The position numbers were made by a program, and so were the translations under genes. From Roseofilum acuticapitatum BLCC-M154 (GTDB lineage: Bacteria; Cyanobacteriota; Cyanobacteriia; Cyanobacteriales; Desertifilaceae): a stretch of DNA of 64,000 bases. Under the pieces are notes generated by a model that worked only from the letters and a program-made list of their open reading frames with translations, did not search any database and was not told where the DNA came from. The stretch is from the NCBI RefSeq assembly GCF_030068475.1, contig NZ_JAQOSP010000041.1, positions 62,001-126,000 of the forward strand. Direction: 5' to 3'. Position 1 is the first letter of the stretch; every line of letters starts with the position of its first letter. Below, piece by piece: positions 8,145 to 16,273 of the stretch.

Positions 8145-8678
8145 ATGGTCACATCCAATCATAGGGAAACTCCAAAATCGACAAAGAGCGCGATCGCCTT
8201 GGGAAGTAACTTGGGTGACTCGAAAGCAACCCTTAACAGCGCTCTAAGCATCCTCGATCAAACGACTGGAATTAGGGTTCAAACTTACTCTAGCTACTAC
8301 CATACTGCACCGATCGGGCCGGCACAACCAGATTTCCTAAATGCCTGTGCTATTTTGCAGGTAGAGTTAACACCTCAAGCCTTACTCAATCATTTACTCC
8401 GTATCGAACAGCACTTTGGTCGAATCCGTCGAGAACGTTGGGGGCCTCGAACCCTTGATTTAGATATCCTATTATTTGAAGATTTAATTCTCTCTACCCC
8501 TGAACTGCAAATCCCTCACCCCTGTATGACCGAGAGAGCATTTGTGTTAGTCCCATTAGCAGAAATTGCTCCAGACTGGATAGAACCCGTTTCTAAAGAG
8601 GCGATCGCCCAATTAGTAAAAAAGATAGACTGTTCTGGAGTCACTCTATCTATCCAGAAAGACTCCACAGCCACTTAA
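8145..8678 (+). CDS. folK: 2-amino-4-hydroxy-6-hydroxymethyldihydropteridine pyrophosphokinase
   Basis: The 177-residue enzyme transfers pyrophosphate from ATP to 6-hydroxymethyl-7,8-dihydropterin in folate synthesis. Family motifs are clear: AIALGSNLGD near residue 17, TAPIGPAQPDFLNAC, and the signature RRERWGPRTLDLDILLF. The C-terminal PHPCMTERAFVLVPLAEIAP block is also present. The roughly 16-residue N-terminal extension is Ser/Thr-rich, so an internal start is possible but no better Met exists. It appears monocistronic, 61 bp ahead of a glycosyltransferase gene. A pteridine-reductase-like SDR and a folate/biopterin-type transporter lie within 10 kb. Confidence 0.95.
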   Translation: MVTSNHRETPKSTKSAIALGSNLGDSKATLNSALSILDQTTGIRVQTYSSYYHTAPIGPAQPDFLNACAILQVELTPQALLNHLLRIEQHFGRIRRERWGPRTLDLDILLFEDLILSTPELQIPHPCMTERAFVLVPLAEIAPDWIEPVSKEAIAQLVKKIDCSGVTLSIQKDSTAT

Positions 8679-8739
8679 AAACAGTTTCAGGATTCACCGC
8701 AAATATGGTTTGATGTAGAGAAACGCCCTAACTTTTATC

Positions 8740-9636
8740 ATGTCGGACAAGACTCAACCCCTAGTCAGCATTATTATTCCAGCCTACAAAGCTACAACAA
8801 CGATCGCCTCTACGGTTGAAAGTCTCATTAATCAAACCTATACCCATTGGGAAGCCGCGATCGCCTCCGATGATAACCTAGACTATCTTGCCCTTCTCGC
8901 CCAACAAGGCATCACCGACCCCCGCATCAAACAAACCTTCACCGGCAGCATCGGCAATGGAGAAGCCGTAGCACGCAATGCAGCCGTCCAAATCAGCAAC
9001 GGAGAAATTTTAGCCAACCTTGATGCCGACGATGCCTACAGTCCCAACCGTTTGCAAGAACTGGTTCCCTTAGCCCTAGAATACGGCGCAGCCATCGATA
9101 ACACAGGAGTCTACAATACAGAATTAATCCTCTACAAACAGCCTTTCCCAAAACGAAACACCCTCACCTTTGCCACCCCCGATGATATCCTCCAACCCCG
9201 CGTTCCCTTCTTCCCCGTCTTCCAAAGACAATATCTCGGTACAGGCTGGACAAAAGTGCCCTTTGCCGCCGACGTTCTCTTTAACCTAGAACTCCTTAGT
9301 CGCATCCAAAAAGTCGCCATTCACCCCCAACCCCTTTACCAATATTACAAGCGCGAAAACTCCATTACCCAATCCACCAACGCTTTTGAAACCGCCGAAC
9401 GCGCCTATCAACAAATTCTCGCCTTATTAGCAGAAGAAAAATTCGATCTCACCCCAGAAATTCGCCAAGCCGCTAACGATGAATTTTCCCAAAACTTACT
9501 CCTAAATCGGCTCTTTCGCCAGTATATGGAATCCGGACGTTGCCAAAATCTAGAACAATTTCTCGACCTCACAGAAAATGGTCATGCCCATTGGTTAAAA
9601 CCCGAATTAGAATCCGTTACCCTTCAGATTTTTTAA
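8740..9636 (+). CDS. Family 2 glycosyltransferase
   Basis: A 298-residue GT-A fold glycosyltransferase. The nucleotide-sugar motif PLVSIIIPAYKATTTIAST is at the N-terminus and the metal-binding DxD-type motif lies in ILANLDADDAYSPNRL (about 90-106). No membrane segment is visible, so it acts at the cytoplasmic face. Its stop codon is one base before the start of the next glycosyltransferase gene, indicating translational coupling and a shared pathway. The donor and acceptor sugars cannot be deduced. Confidence 0.9.
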   Translation: MSDKTQPLVSIIIPAYKATTTIASTVESLINQTYTHWEAAIASDDNLDYLALLAQQGITDPRIKQTFTGSIGNGEAVARNAAVQISNGEILANLDADDAYSPNRLQELVPLALEYGAAIDNTGVYNTELILYKQPFPKRNTLTFATPDDILQPRVPFFPVFQRQYLGTGWTKVPFAADVLFNLELLSRIQKVAIHPQPLYQYYKRENSITQSTNAFETAERAYQQILALLAEEKFDLTPEIRQAANDEFSQNLLLNRLFRQYMESGRCQNLEQFLDLTENGHAHWLKPELESVTLQIF

Positions 9637-9637
9637 A

Positions 9638-10690
9638 ATGAAATTACTCTTTATCTCTAGTCCTGTCAGTTCCTTAAACTCTGGTCGTCTGGGAGGGGTC
9701 GCCCTAAATCTCAAGACCATCGCCACAGAAATGAGCCAACGAGGACATCAAATCCAAATCATTGCCCCTACAGACTCCACCATAGCATCCCTACCCATCA
9801 AAGAAATCCCTGGAGAACTGCAACCCTTAATCCCCGAACCCACCTATAACGACCCCGTAATCATTCCCAATAACTCAGTTTTGGCCAATATGTGGGATTA
9901 TGCCCATCAAGTTCAGGCTGATTATGACCTAATTATTGACTTTGGTTACGAATGGCTACCCTTTTACTTATCACCCTTCTTTAAATGTCCCGTTCTTCAC
10001 TATGTCTGTATCGGTTCCTGGACGGGTGTGATGGATCGGGCCATTGAAAGAGTCGCACACCTCTGTCCAGGAACTCTGGGGGCCCATACCAAAGCTCAAG
10101 CTGCTACCTACTCAGTAGCCGAATCCTTTAGGATTTTAGGGGGTGCTATTGACCTAACTCAATATCAATTTTGCCCAGAACCTGGGAATAGTTTAGCTTG
10201 GGCAGGGCGAATATCAGCAGAAAAGGGACTCGAAGATGCAGTGGCTGCCGCTCAAAAAATAGGTATTCATCTGCAAGTATTTGGCTATCTTCAAGATCCA
10301 GAATATTGGCAACAGATATGCCAGGACTATCCCCAGGCTTCCCTAGAGTATATGGGCTTTTTACCCACCCAAGACTTTCAAAGCAAATTAGGAAAATGTC
10401 GAGCTTTACTGATGACCCATAAGTGGGTAGAAGCTTTTGGTCGCGTAGCATTAGAAGCCCTGGCTTGTGGCGTTCCTGTGATTTCCTATCGTCGCGGTGG
10501 CCCCTCAGAAATTGTGGTAGATGGTCAAACGGGTTGGTTAGTTGAACCGGATAACCTAGATGAATTAGTTAGAGCCATTAAGAATATTAACAAAATCGAT
10601 CGCCATCAGTGTCGCCAACGGGCAGAAACAGAATACTCGTTACCAGGATTTGGCGATCGCCTGGAACAATGGTTTCAGGATGTTTTGTAA
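9638..10690 (+). CDS. GT-B glycosyltransferase (family 4), copy 1
   Basis: This 350-residue GT-B enzyme has the N-terminal glycine loop (SGRLGGVALNLKTIATEMSQ) and the C-terminal E-x7-E motif in EAFGRVALEALACGVPVISY. It is coupled to the upstream GT2 gene (ATG one base after its stop). The protein is closely similar along its whole length to the product of 11594-12652. At DNA level the last 100 bases are far more alike than the rest, including a 70-base identical run (10593-10662). Surface polysaccharide or glycolipid synthesis is likely, but the substrate is unknown. Confidence 0.9.
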   Translation: MKLLFISSPVSSLNSGRLGGVALNLKTIATEMSQRGHQIQIIAPTDSTIASLPIKEIPGELQPLIPEPTYNDPVIIPNNSVLANMWDYAHQVQADYDLIIDFGYEWLPFYLSPFFKCPVLHYVCIGSWTGVMDRAIERVAHLCPGTLGAHTKAQAATYSVAESFRILGGAIDLTQYQFCPEPGNSLAWAGRISAEKGLEDAVAAAQKIGIHLQVFGYLQDPEYWQQICQDYPQASLEYMGFLPTQDFQSKLGKCRALLMTHKWVEAFGRVALEALACGVPVISYRRGGPSEIVVDGQTGWLVEPDNLDELVRAIKNINKIDRHQCRQRAETEYSLPGFGDRLEQWFQDVL

Positions 10691-10751
10691 TTGTTGAAGT
10701 TTTAAATAGCGAAACTTGCTATGAATAAATTGCTTCTCAACTCCTCAAGTC

Positions 10752-11495
10752 CTACTTCCAGCACTCAATGCCAACCATATGTGGATATTGAACGTAATCT
10801 TGCCAGAAGTCTTCCCCCAATTCCCGGATTCCTGCCTCTGAAAGAGTCTGTTCATGCCAGTGAATCTCCTTAAATCCCACTTCTCTAAATGCCCATTCAT
10901 AAGTCGCTTGGCTGAGGTAATAGTCTTCAATAATGACCGTTTTTCCTTCCAACTTGTATGCAAGAGTAGGTAAAGGCTGCCCTTCCTTCAGGGAGTCGCT
11001 AACAGTTTCCTCAGATCCATATTCTTCCAAGAATCGGTAGGACTCAGGTGCCCGATCCAGTTTATTGTTAATCGCGACAAAACGACCTTCCGGCTTCAGG
11101 TTGGCAGATATAGTCTGACACATTTCGAGCAGTTGTTCTTTAGTTTGGGCATGATTCAGGGAATAGGCAGCAGTCACTAAATCAAATCTGCCAATTTGTC
11201 CAAGTTTCTGCATATCGCCGAGAATATATTCAATTCCCAGAGGCTTTTTCGCTTCTTCTTCTTTGGCTAGTGTTATCATGCCCTCGGATATATCAACTCC
11301 CACAACTCGCGCAGCCCCTTTTTCCTTAAACTTGCGGCTGTAAATACCTTCTCCACAACCGAGATCCAAAATGGATTTTCCTGTAATGTCGCCCAGGAGA
11401 TTAAAGTAAGTCGGTTGCTCAATATACTGATTAAAAGGTGTGTTAGGGTGACGTTTTTCTTTGTACTGCTTGGCGATTGGATCGTAAACTGACAT
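10752..11495 (-). CDS. Class I SAM-dependent methyltransferase
   Basis: The 247-residue enzyme carries motif I as ILDLGCGEGIYSRKF (about 40-54), the acidic end of strand beta-2 in VVGVDISEGMI, and motif post-I/II in FDLVTAAYSLNHAQ. It resembles small-molecule or lipid methyltransferases of the Methyltransf_11/25 type. The ATG at 11495 is followed by a compact frame. It lies on the minus strand between two paralogous glycosyltransferase genes, so the gene duplication may have bracketed it. The substrate is unknown. Confidence 0.88.
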   Translation of the reverse strand: MSVYDPIAKQYKEKRHPNTPFNQYIEQPTYFNLLGDITGKSILDLGCGEGIYSRKFKEKGAARVVGVDISEGMITLAKEEEAKKPLGIEYILGDMQKLGQIGRFDLVTAAYSLNHAQTKEQLLEMCQTISANLKPEGRFVAINNKLDRAPESYRFLEEYGSEETVSDSLKEGQPLPTLAYKLEGKTVIIEDYYLSQATYEWAFREVGFKEIHWHEQTLSEAGIRELGEDFWQDYVQYPHMVGIECWK

Positions 11496-11593
11496 GATTG
11501 CTTTCTAAGATCTAAGAATAACGTATAAAACAAAAATAGCATATAGTAGACCCTATCATTATACTGATTATTGTTGTTTATTTAGAAGAATGA

Positions 11594-12652
11594 ATGAAAC
11601 TGCTTTTTGTCGCTAGTCCAGTTGGGACATTAAAGTCGGGTCAGGTGGGTGGAGTGGGTATCAATATACTGAATATTAGTCAGGAAATGCTCCGACGAGG
11701 ACATCAACTAAAAGTCCTAGCCCCTGTTGGCTCTGCGATTAAGTCTTTGCCTATCGAAGAAGTTGCTGGAGAGTTTCAACCCTCAGCTCCTAACCAGACT
11801 TTTAGCGATCCCGCGATCATACCCCAAAATGCTGTCCTGGCTAATATGTGGAATCGGACTCGCGAAATCCAGAATCAATATGATATTGTTTTTAACTTTG
11901 CCTATGACTGGTTACCTTTTTATCTAGCCCCATTTTTTAACAGACCTCCACTGCATCTGATCAATTTAGTGTCTTTGAGTTCAGTCATGGATCGGGCGAT
12001 CAAACAAGTGGCCTATCTATGTCCAGGAACTCTAGGGGTTCATACAAAAGCGCAAGCTGAAACTTATCGAGTGCCTTTAGAATTTTTTCGGATTTTAGGT
12101 GGAGCGATTGATATTGATCGGTATGAATTCTGTCCAGAACCTGGAGATAGCTTGGCCTGGGCAGGACGAATTTCGCCAGAAAAGGGACTTGAGGATGCTG
12201 TGGCGGTAGCTGTGGCTTTAGGGATCAAGCTCAAAATATTTGGGTATTTACAGAATCCAGAGTATTGGCAACAGATTTGCGATCGCTATCCTAATGCCCC
12301 TTTGGAATACATGGGTTTTTTACCGACGGAAAACTTCCAAGCGGAATTAGGAAAATGCAAGGCTTTGCTGATGACTCATAAGTGGGTGGAGGCTTTAGGC
12401 AGAGTTGCACTAGAAGCATTAGCTTGTGGCGTACCTATAATTTCTTACTGTCGCGGCGGCCCATCAGAAATTGTGTTGGATAGTAAAACTGGTTGGTTAG
12501 TGGAACCCGATAACCTAGATGAATTAATTGTAGCTATAAGGCGGATTGACCAAATCGATCGCCATCAGTGTCGCCAACGGGCAGAAACAGAATACTCGTT
12601 ACCAGGATTTGGCGATCGCCTAGAACAATGGTTTAAGGATGTTCTCTATTGA
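11594..12652 (+). CDS. GT-B glycosyltransferase (family 4), copy 2
   Basis: This 352-residue paralogue of the gene at 9638 shares the N-terminal glycine loop (SGQVGGVGINILNISQEM) and the E-x7-E motif (EALGRVALEALACGVPIISY). It ends VLY instead of VL. The two genes are about 2 kb apart in the same orientation. They differ in many codons, yet share the identical 70-base tract at 12552-12621, which suggests recent gene conversion. Its 3' end overlaps the convergent methyltransferase gene by 20 bases. The two copies probably add similar sugars with different specificity. Confidence 0.9.
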   Translation: MKLLFVASPVGTLKSGQVGGVGINILNISQEMLRRGHQLKVLAPVGSAIKSLPIEEVAGEFQPSAPNQTFSDPAIIPQNAVLANMWNRTREIQNQYDIVFNFAYDWLPFYLAPFFNRPPLHLINLVSLSSVMDRAIKQVAYLCPGTLGVHTKAQAETYRVPLEFFRILGGAIDIDRYEFCPEPGDSLAWAGRISPEKGLEDAVAVAVALGIKLKIFGYLQNPEYWQQICDRYPNAPLEYMGFLPTENFQAELGKCKALLMTHKWVEALGRVALEALACGVPIISYCRGGPSEIVLDSKTGWLVEPDNLDELIVAIRRIDQIDRHQCRQRAETEYSLPGFGDRLEQWFKDVLY

Positions 12653-13325
12653 TTCTAGCCAGAGCAATATTGCCATCTTGAGTCTCGAAGTCAACATTTA
12701 GGAGCTTTTCCCATCGTTTGACAATTTCTTGTTCGCCCTGCCGATTAACATCATCAATCACAATCGTACAATTCTGACTAAAAAATGGCACAAAATAAGG
12801 AACTGCGGGATATCGAGAATACTGCGTCTCTTCGGTATAAGCTGTGGGGCCATCGACCAATAACAGATCGATCTTTATATCTTGAGGAAGCTGTTTCCTC
12901 AGTGCTTCTGGATCGTACCATGGAATATCATCCAGACCCAAGCCACTAGATTTCAAAGGAGCTTCAATGAGCATGACACTATCTAGCAGTCCCTCTTTTT
13001 TTAATCCCTTCTCTAAAAAATCAAGCCATTCCTGATTGTGTTCTATGGTATATAAATGACTGTCACTATCCTTGAGTAATCGAGCCATATAAAAGGTAGA
13101 AAGCCCTCCACCGCACTCGACAATAACCCTGCGGTTATTAATCATAATATCATTGAGAACATTAACCAGTCCACTCGGTCGCAGAGCATATCCACTCCAG
13201 GGCAGGTAATTGGTGGATAAAGGAGCAAGATAATGGGTCGCCAATATATCTTTCTGCTGCTCTATTATCTCATTGAGTTGATGCACAGAATTGGCTGGAT
13301 TAAATGATGATAATTGATGTTTCAT
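12633..13325 (-). CDS. Class I methyltransferase-like protein
   Basis: The 230-residue protein looks like a Methyltransf_24-type SAM-dependent enzyme: RVIVECGGGLSTFYMARLL (about 66-84) is motif I, LYTIEHNQEWLDFL supplies the beta-2 acidic residue, and IDLLLVDGPTAY matches strand beta-4. IVIDDVNRQGE follows. It is read toward, and overlaps by 20 bases, the glycosyltransferase gene. It begins 9 bases after the SDR gene stop on the same strand, so SDR and methyltransferase are likely cotranscribed. The substrate is unknown. Confidence 0.8.
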   Translation of the reverse strand: MKHQLSSFNPANSVHQLNEIIEQQKDILATHYLAPLSTNYLPWSGYALRPSGLVNVLNDIMINNRRVIVECGGGLSTFYMARLLKDSDSHLYTIEHNQEWLDFLEKGLKKEGLLDSVMLIEAPLKSSGLGLDDIPWYDPEALRKQLPQDIKIDLLLVDGPTAYTEETQYSRYPAVPYFVPFFSQNCTIVIDDVNRQGEQEIVKRWEKLLNVDFETQDGNIALARINREHP

Positions 13326-13334
13326 AGTTTTTCA

Positions 13335-14081
13335 CTAATTTACAAGATATTCTCCACCATCAAGGGTGATTGTACTCCCAGTGAGAAAGTCTTGTTGCAG
13401 TAAAAATAAGGCACAATCTGTAACTACTTGAGGATTCCCTGGAATTTTTAAGGGAATTCTCTGATTGGCATACTCTTGCATAAATTTTGCCGGATCGGGA
13501 TCGTTATGAGGTTCAAGAATTTGACCCAAGGCTAAAGCATTAACCGTGATTCTGGGAGCTAATTCTAAGGATAACATTTGGGTCAGATCCCACAATCCTC
13601 GCTTGGTTAATCGATAGGAAAAATTACCGGGTTTAGGACGGGGAATCCGAGCATCATTAATATTGATAATTTTGCCTTGACTATCGGGGGGAAGCTGCTG
13701 GGCAAAGGCTTGGGAAAGTTGGAATGGGGCACGCAAGTTAATGGCAAAAATTTTATCCCAGGATTCTACATCAATCTGGTTAAATTGATCGTCTTGAGGA
13801 TAAATGGACGCACTATTAATCAAAATATCAACTTTGCCGAAGGCTTCAACAGCTTTGGGGATAATTGTATCGGTAGCGGATGCATCAGCCAAATTGGCTG
13901 CATAAGTCACTGCTCGTACTCCGAAAGATTCTGCTTTTTCTTTGACTTCAGAGGCTGCATCAGCCGAATTTCCATAATGGATGAAGACATCACAACCTGC
14001 TTCTGCCAGAGCTAGAACGAGAGCGCGGCCAACACGAACGCCACCACCAGTAATCAGGGCTACTTTGTTCCTTAAGTCCAT
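13335..14081 (-). CDS. SDR oxidoreductase, pteridine reductase-like
   Basis: The 248-residue Rossmann protein has the NAD(P) motif TGGGVRVGRAL (11-21). The active site is of the pteridine reductase (PTR1/FolM) type rather than the classical Ser-Tyr-Lys: Asp143 replaces Ser, and Tyr156 and Lys160 follow at the PTR1 spacing of 13 and 4 residues (NDARIPRPKPGNFSYRLTK). Such enzymes reduce dihydropterins or dihydrofolate. The folK gene and a folate/biopterin-type transporter nearby agree with a pterin role. It is the first gene of a probable two-gene unit with the downstream methyltransferase. The family is certain; pterin specificity is likely but inferred. Confidence 0.85.
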   Translation of the reverse strand: MDLRNKVALITGGGVRVGRALVLALAEAGCDVFIHYGNSADAASEVKEKAESFGVRAVTYAANLADASATDTIIPKAVEAFGKVDILINSASIYPQDDQFNQIDVESWDKIFAINLRAPFQLSQAFAQQLPPDSQGKIININDARIPRPKPGNFSYRLTKRGLWDLTQMLSLELAPRITVNALALGQILEPHNDPDPAKFMQEYANQRIPLKIPGNPQVVTDCALFLLQQDFLTGSTITLDGGEYLVN

Positions 14082-14147
14082 GAGATTAACTAATTATTCG
14101 CCTTTCTAGTCATAACCACAAGATGAGCCATTTTACAAGCTGAGGGT

Positions 14148-14942
14148 TTAAATCCAGCCTTTGAGACCATAGACGAACAACCCGATATATTCTTTTAAGG
14201 CGTTGGTGGTATCTCGGAGGCGACTGCTATCAGGGATGAGACTGAGTAGGGCTGATTCCCAGCTAGTCTCGGTTTCAGTGGGATTACGACCGGGGGGACT
14301 GAGGAAGTCGGTGGGGGCGGGAATGGCTTCGATACCTTGTTTTTGGAAGACGAGGAGCGATCGCGGCATATGAGTTGCAGAAGTCACCAATAATACCCGA
14401 TTAATCCCCTCTTCGTCCAGAATTTGGCGCACATTCACCGCATTTTGATGGGTATTTAAGGAACTGGGGTCTTCTAAAATTGCCTCTTTTGGAACCCCCA
14501 AAGCTATGGCAATTTGGGCCATATCTGATGATTCTGGCGGCCCACCATCCTTCCAATCAATGCGTCCACCCGTGAGGATTAACCGGGGGGCTTTCCCTTG
14601 CAGATACAACTGAGAGCCATGTAGAATGCGATCGCCAGCCTCCGAAACATCCACCCAAGGCCGGGGATAAATTTGGGTCTTAATTCCCCCTCCCAGCACC
14701 ACAATCGCCTCCGCAGCAGGCAAATCCTCCGGCGGAACATGGCGCAGTTCCAGAGACTGAATCAACTCCCGATTCACCCAACTATTTCCACCCAACAATA
14801 ACACCAACAGCGCCAAAGACAGGGAAATCGCCGCTCGTTTGGGCCACTTCCACAGCAACACCAAAGAAACAACCATTAACACACAACTTAACCCCATTGG
14901 GTAAACAAATAAGGGAAGTAACTTAGAGAGAAATAAAAACAT
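14148..14942 (-). CDS. DUF218 membrane protein (SanA/ElyC/YdcF-like)
   Basis: The likely start is the ATG at 14942 (264 residues), which begins directly with a hydrophobic region; an in-frame ATG at 14966 would add eight polar residues. Two membrane segments (about 1-45) precede the DUF218 domain, which opens with EAIVVLGGGI, continues with RLILTGGRIDWKDGG, and contains LLVTSATHMPRSLLVF. ElyC and SanA relatives affect envelope integrity and peptidoglycan precursor or undecaprenyl carrier use. The active domain is probably periplasmic. The exact role is not known. Confidence 0.88.
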   Translation of the reverse strand: MFLFLSKLLPLFVYPMGLSCVLMVVSLVLLWKWPKRAAISLSLALLVLLLGGNSWVNRELIQSLELRHVPPEDLPAAEAIVVLGGGIKTQIYPRPWVDVSEAGDRILHGSQLYLQGKAPRLILTGGRIDWKDGGPPESSDMAQIAIALGVPKEAILEDPSSLNTHQNAVNVRQILDEEGINRVLLVTSATHMPRSLLVFQKQGIEAIPAPTDFLSPPGRNPTETETSWESALLSLIPDSSRLRDTTNALKEYIGLFVYGLKGWI

Positions 14943-14987
14943 ATAGTTAGATCGAATCCTGAACAACCCCCTTAAATTTTGGGGCTA

Positions 14988-15004
14988 GGGAGCGAGACGC
15001 TCCC
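14988..15004. repeat. 17-nt palindromic repeat unit (GGGAGCG type)
   Basis: GGGAGCG-AGA-CGCTCCC has 7-base arms and a 3-base centre and is followed by ACTCC. It is one of the dispersed palindromes that occur at 21275, 32266, 32313, 32551, 32598, 54339 and 54386 and throughout the 37.2-kb array. Confidence 0.8.
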
Positions 15005-15065
15005 ACTCCAGTCATACACAACTTTTTCACGGACACGACAAACTGATGTACGTTCCTTGAAATTC

Positions 15066-15093
15066 TTACTCATTACTCATCACTCATTACTCA
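15066..15093. repeat. Short tandem heptamer repeat
   Basis: Four tandem heptamers of the form TTACTCA (one reads TCACTCA) run directly up to the stop codon of the minus-strand gene at 15091. This is the type of short tandemly repeated sequence common in cyanobacterial intergenic DNA; a related TAATGAG run lies at 27830. Confidence 0.75.
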
Positions 15094-15414
15094 TTTCCGC
15101 CACTTTTCTCCCTTCGTGCGATTTTGGGACAAAGAATTATTTTCTGCCCTCGGATCAGTCGGTAAACTTCGAGCATCTTCATTCACCTCTTCCTCTATTT
15201 GCCAAGAAGTTTCAATCCACCAACTGGCCACTCCTCCCACAACGCCCCAGAGTATACTCATTGCAGGAGAAAAGTTAACCAACAAAAAAGCGATCGTAAA
15301 CCCCAAACCCATCAGCACCCCTGGGGGCAGTCTTCTCTTCAATTGAGAGGATACAGGGGTGTCTTCAGTTACTGGAGAGGGAGTATTAGGCGGCTGTTCC
15401 CCTTCCTTTACCAT
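15091..15414 (-). CDS. Small membrane protein of unknown function
   Basis: The 107-residue product has a Pro/Thr/Ser-rich N-terminus (1-27), one or two hydrophobic segments at about 32-65 (GVLMGLGFTIAFLLVNF, then ILWGVVGGVASWWIE) and a charged C-terminal tail. The pattern suggests a membrane-anchored protein with cytoplasmic tails. It lies five bases after the cysH stop codon on the same strand, so it may be cotranscribed with cysH. I recognise no functional family. Confidence 0.65.
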   Translation of the reverse strand: MVKEGEQPPNTPSPVTEDTPVSSQLKRRLPPGVLMGLGFTIAFLLVNFSPAMSILWGVVGGVASWWIETSWQIEEEVNEDARSLPTDPRAENNSLSQNRTKGEKWRK

Positions 15415-15419
15415 AGCTC

Positions 15420-16178
15420 TTATAAACCACTAGAATCAAGACTTTGGGCCTCATCTTGACTCGTTGGTAAATGTAATCCACACTCTTGTTTAAGACCTTG
15501 GAAGCGAGTATCTCGTTCATGTTCATCGTCCAAACTGAGCGGACGAGAAGAATGCCAGTCTCCCACCGTCATATACCCCTGATCAAACAAGGGATGATAG
15601 GGCAAATCATGGGCCACTAAATATTGATAAACATCCCGTGAATTCCAATTCAGAATCGGTAAAACCTTATAAATATCTCCTTGACGGTTGATAAACTGTA
15701 AACTCTTACGATGATCCGTTTGATCGCGACGCAAACCCGCTAACCAAGCCGTTACCTTAAGTTCCTTAAGCGCTCGTTGCATCGGTTCAACCTTGCGGAG
15801 TTGATCGTATTGATTCAAGGATTCCACTGTCCCTTGTTCCCAGAGCTTGCCATAAATCGCTTCCATATGGGCAGGACTCATGGGAGATTGGTAAATTTTT
15901 AGGTTCAGATTTAGCTTGTGGGTTAAATCATGGGCAAAGCGATAGGTTTCTGGGGGAAGATAGCCCGTATCAACCCATACAATCGGGATATTGGGCACAA
16001 CAGAAGTAACCAAATGGAGCATCACAGCCGATTGGATACCGAAACTGGTACTCAGGGCTAGACCTTCGCCAAATGTGCTGGCAGCCCATTGAACAATATC
16101 CCTAGCTTCTATATCCGACAGTTGTTGGTGTAGGGTTTCTGTATCAAGGTTGGGTAGGGCGGTGATGGTTGAGTTCAT
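15420..16178 (-). CDS. cysH: Phosphoadenosine phosphosulfate reductase
   Basis: The enzyme reduces PAPS to sulfite with thioredoxin in assimilatory sulfate reduction. Visible features are the nucleotide-binding loop [18 protein letters not shown], the [15 protein letters not shown] segment, [17 protein letters not shown], and the C-terminal catalytic ECGLH motif. The paired cysteines that hold an iron-sulfur cluster in APS reductases are absent, so PAPS is the expected substrate. The ATG at 16178 gives 252 residues, the usual length; in-frame upstream starts at 16208 and 16250 would only add a non-conserved tail. Confidence 0.93.
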   Translation of the reverse strand: MNSTITALPNLDTETLHQQLSDIEARDIVQWAASTFGEGLALSTSFGIQSAVMLHLVTSVVPNIPIVWVDTGYLPPETYRFAHDLTHKLNLNLKIYQSPMSPAHMEAIYGKLWEQGTVESLNQYDQLRKVEPMQRALKELKVTAWLAGLRRDQTDHRKSLQFINRQGDIYKVLPILNWNSRDVYQYLVAHDLPYHPLFDQGYMTVGDWHSSRPLSLDDEHERDTRFQGLKQECGLHLPTSQDEAQSLDSSGL

Positions 16179-16273
16179 TAATAATTCAGGTTCCCAATGG
16201 GTAGTCATGGACTTGATTATTGATATCAGGTTATCAAAGGATGGAGACAAGAGGGGAGAATTTAAACCTTAAG

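Noticed and set aside
15420-16178. Adenylylsulfate (APS) reductase instead of PAPS reductase
   Set aside because: The cysteine pairs for an iron-sulfur cluster are absent; only the ECGLH cysteine motif is present.
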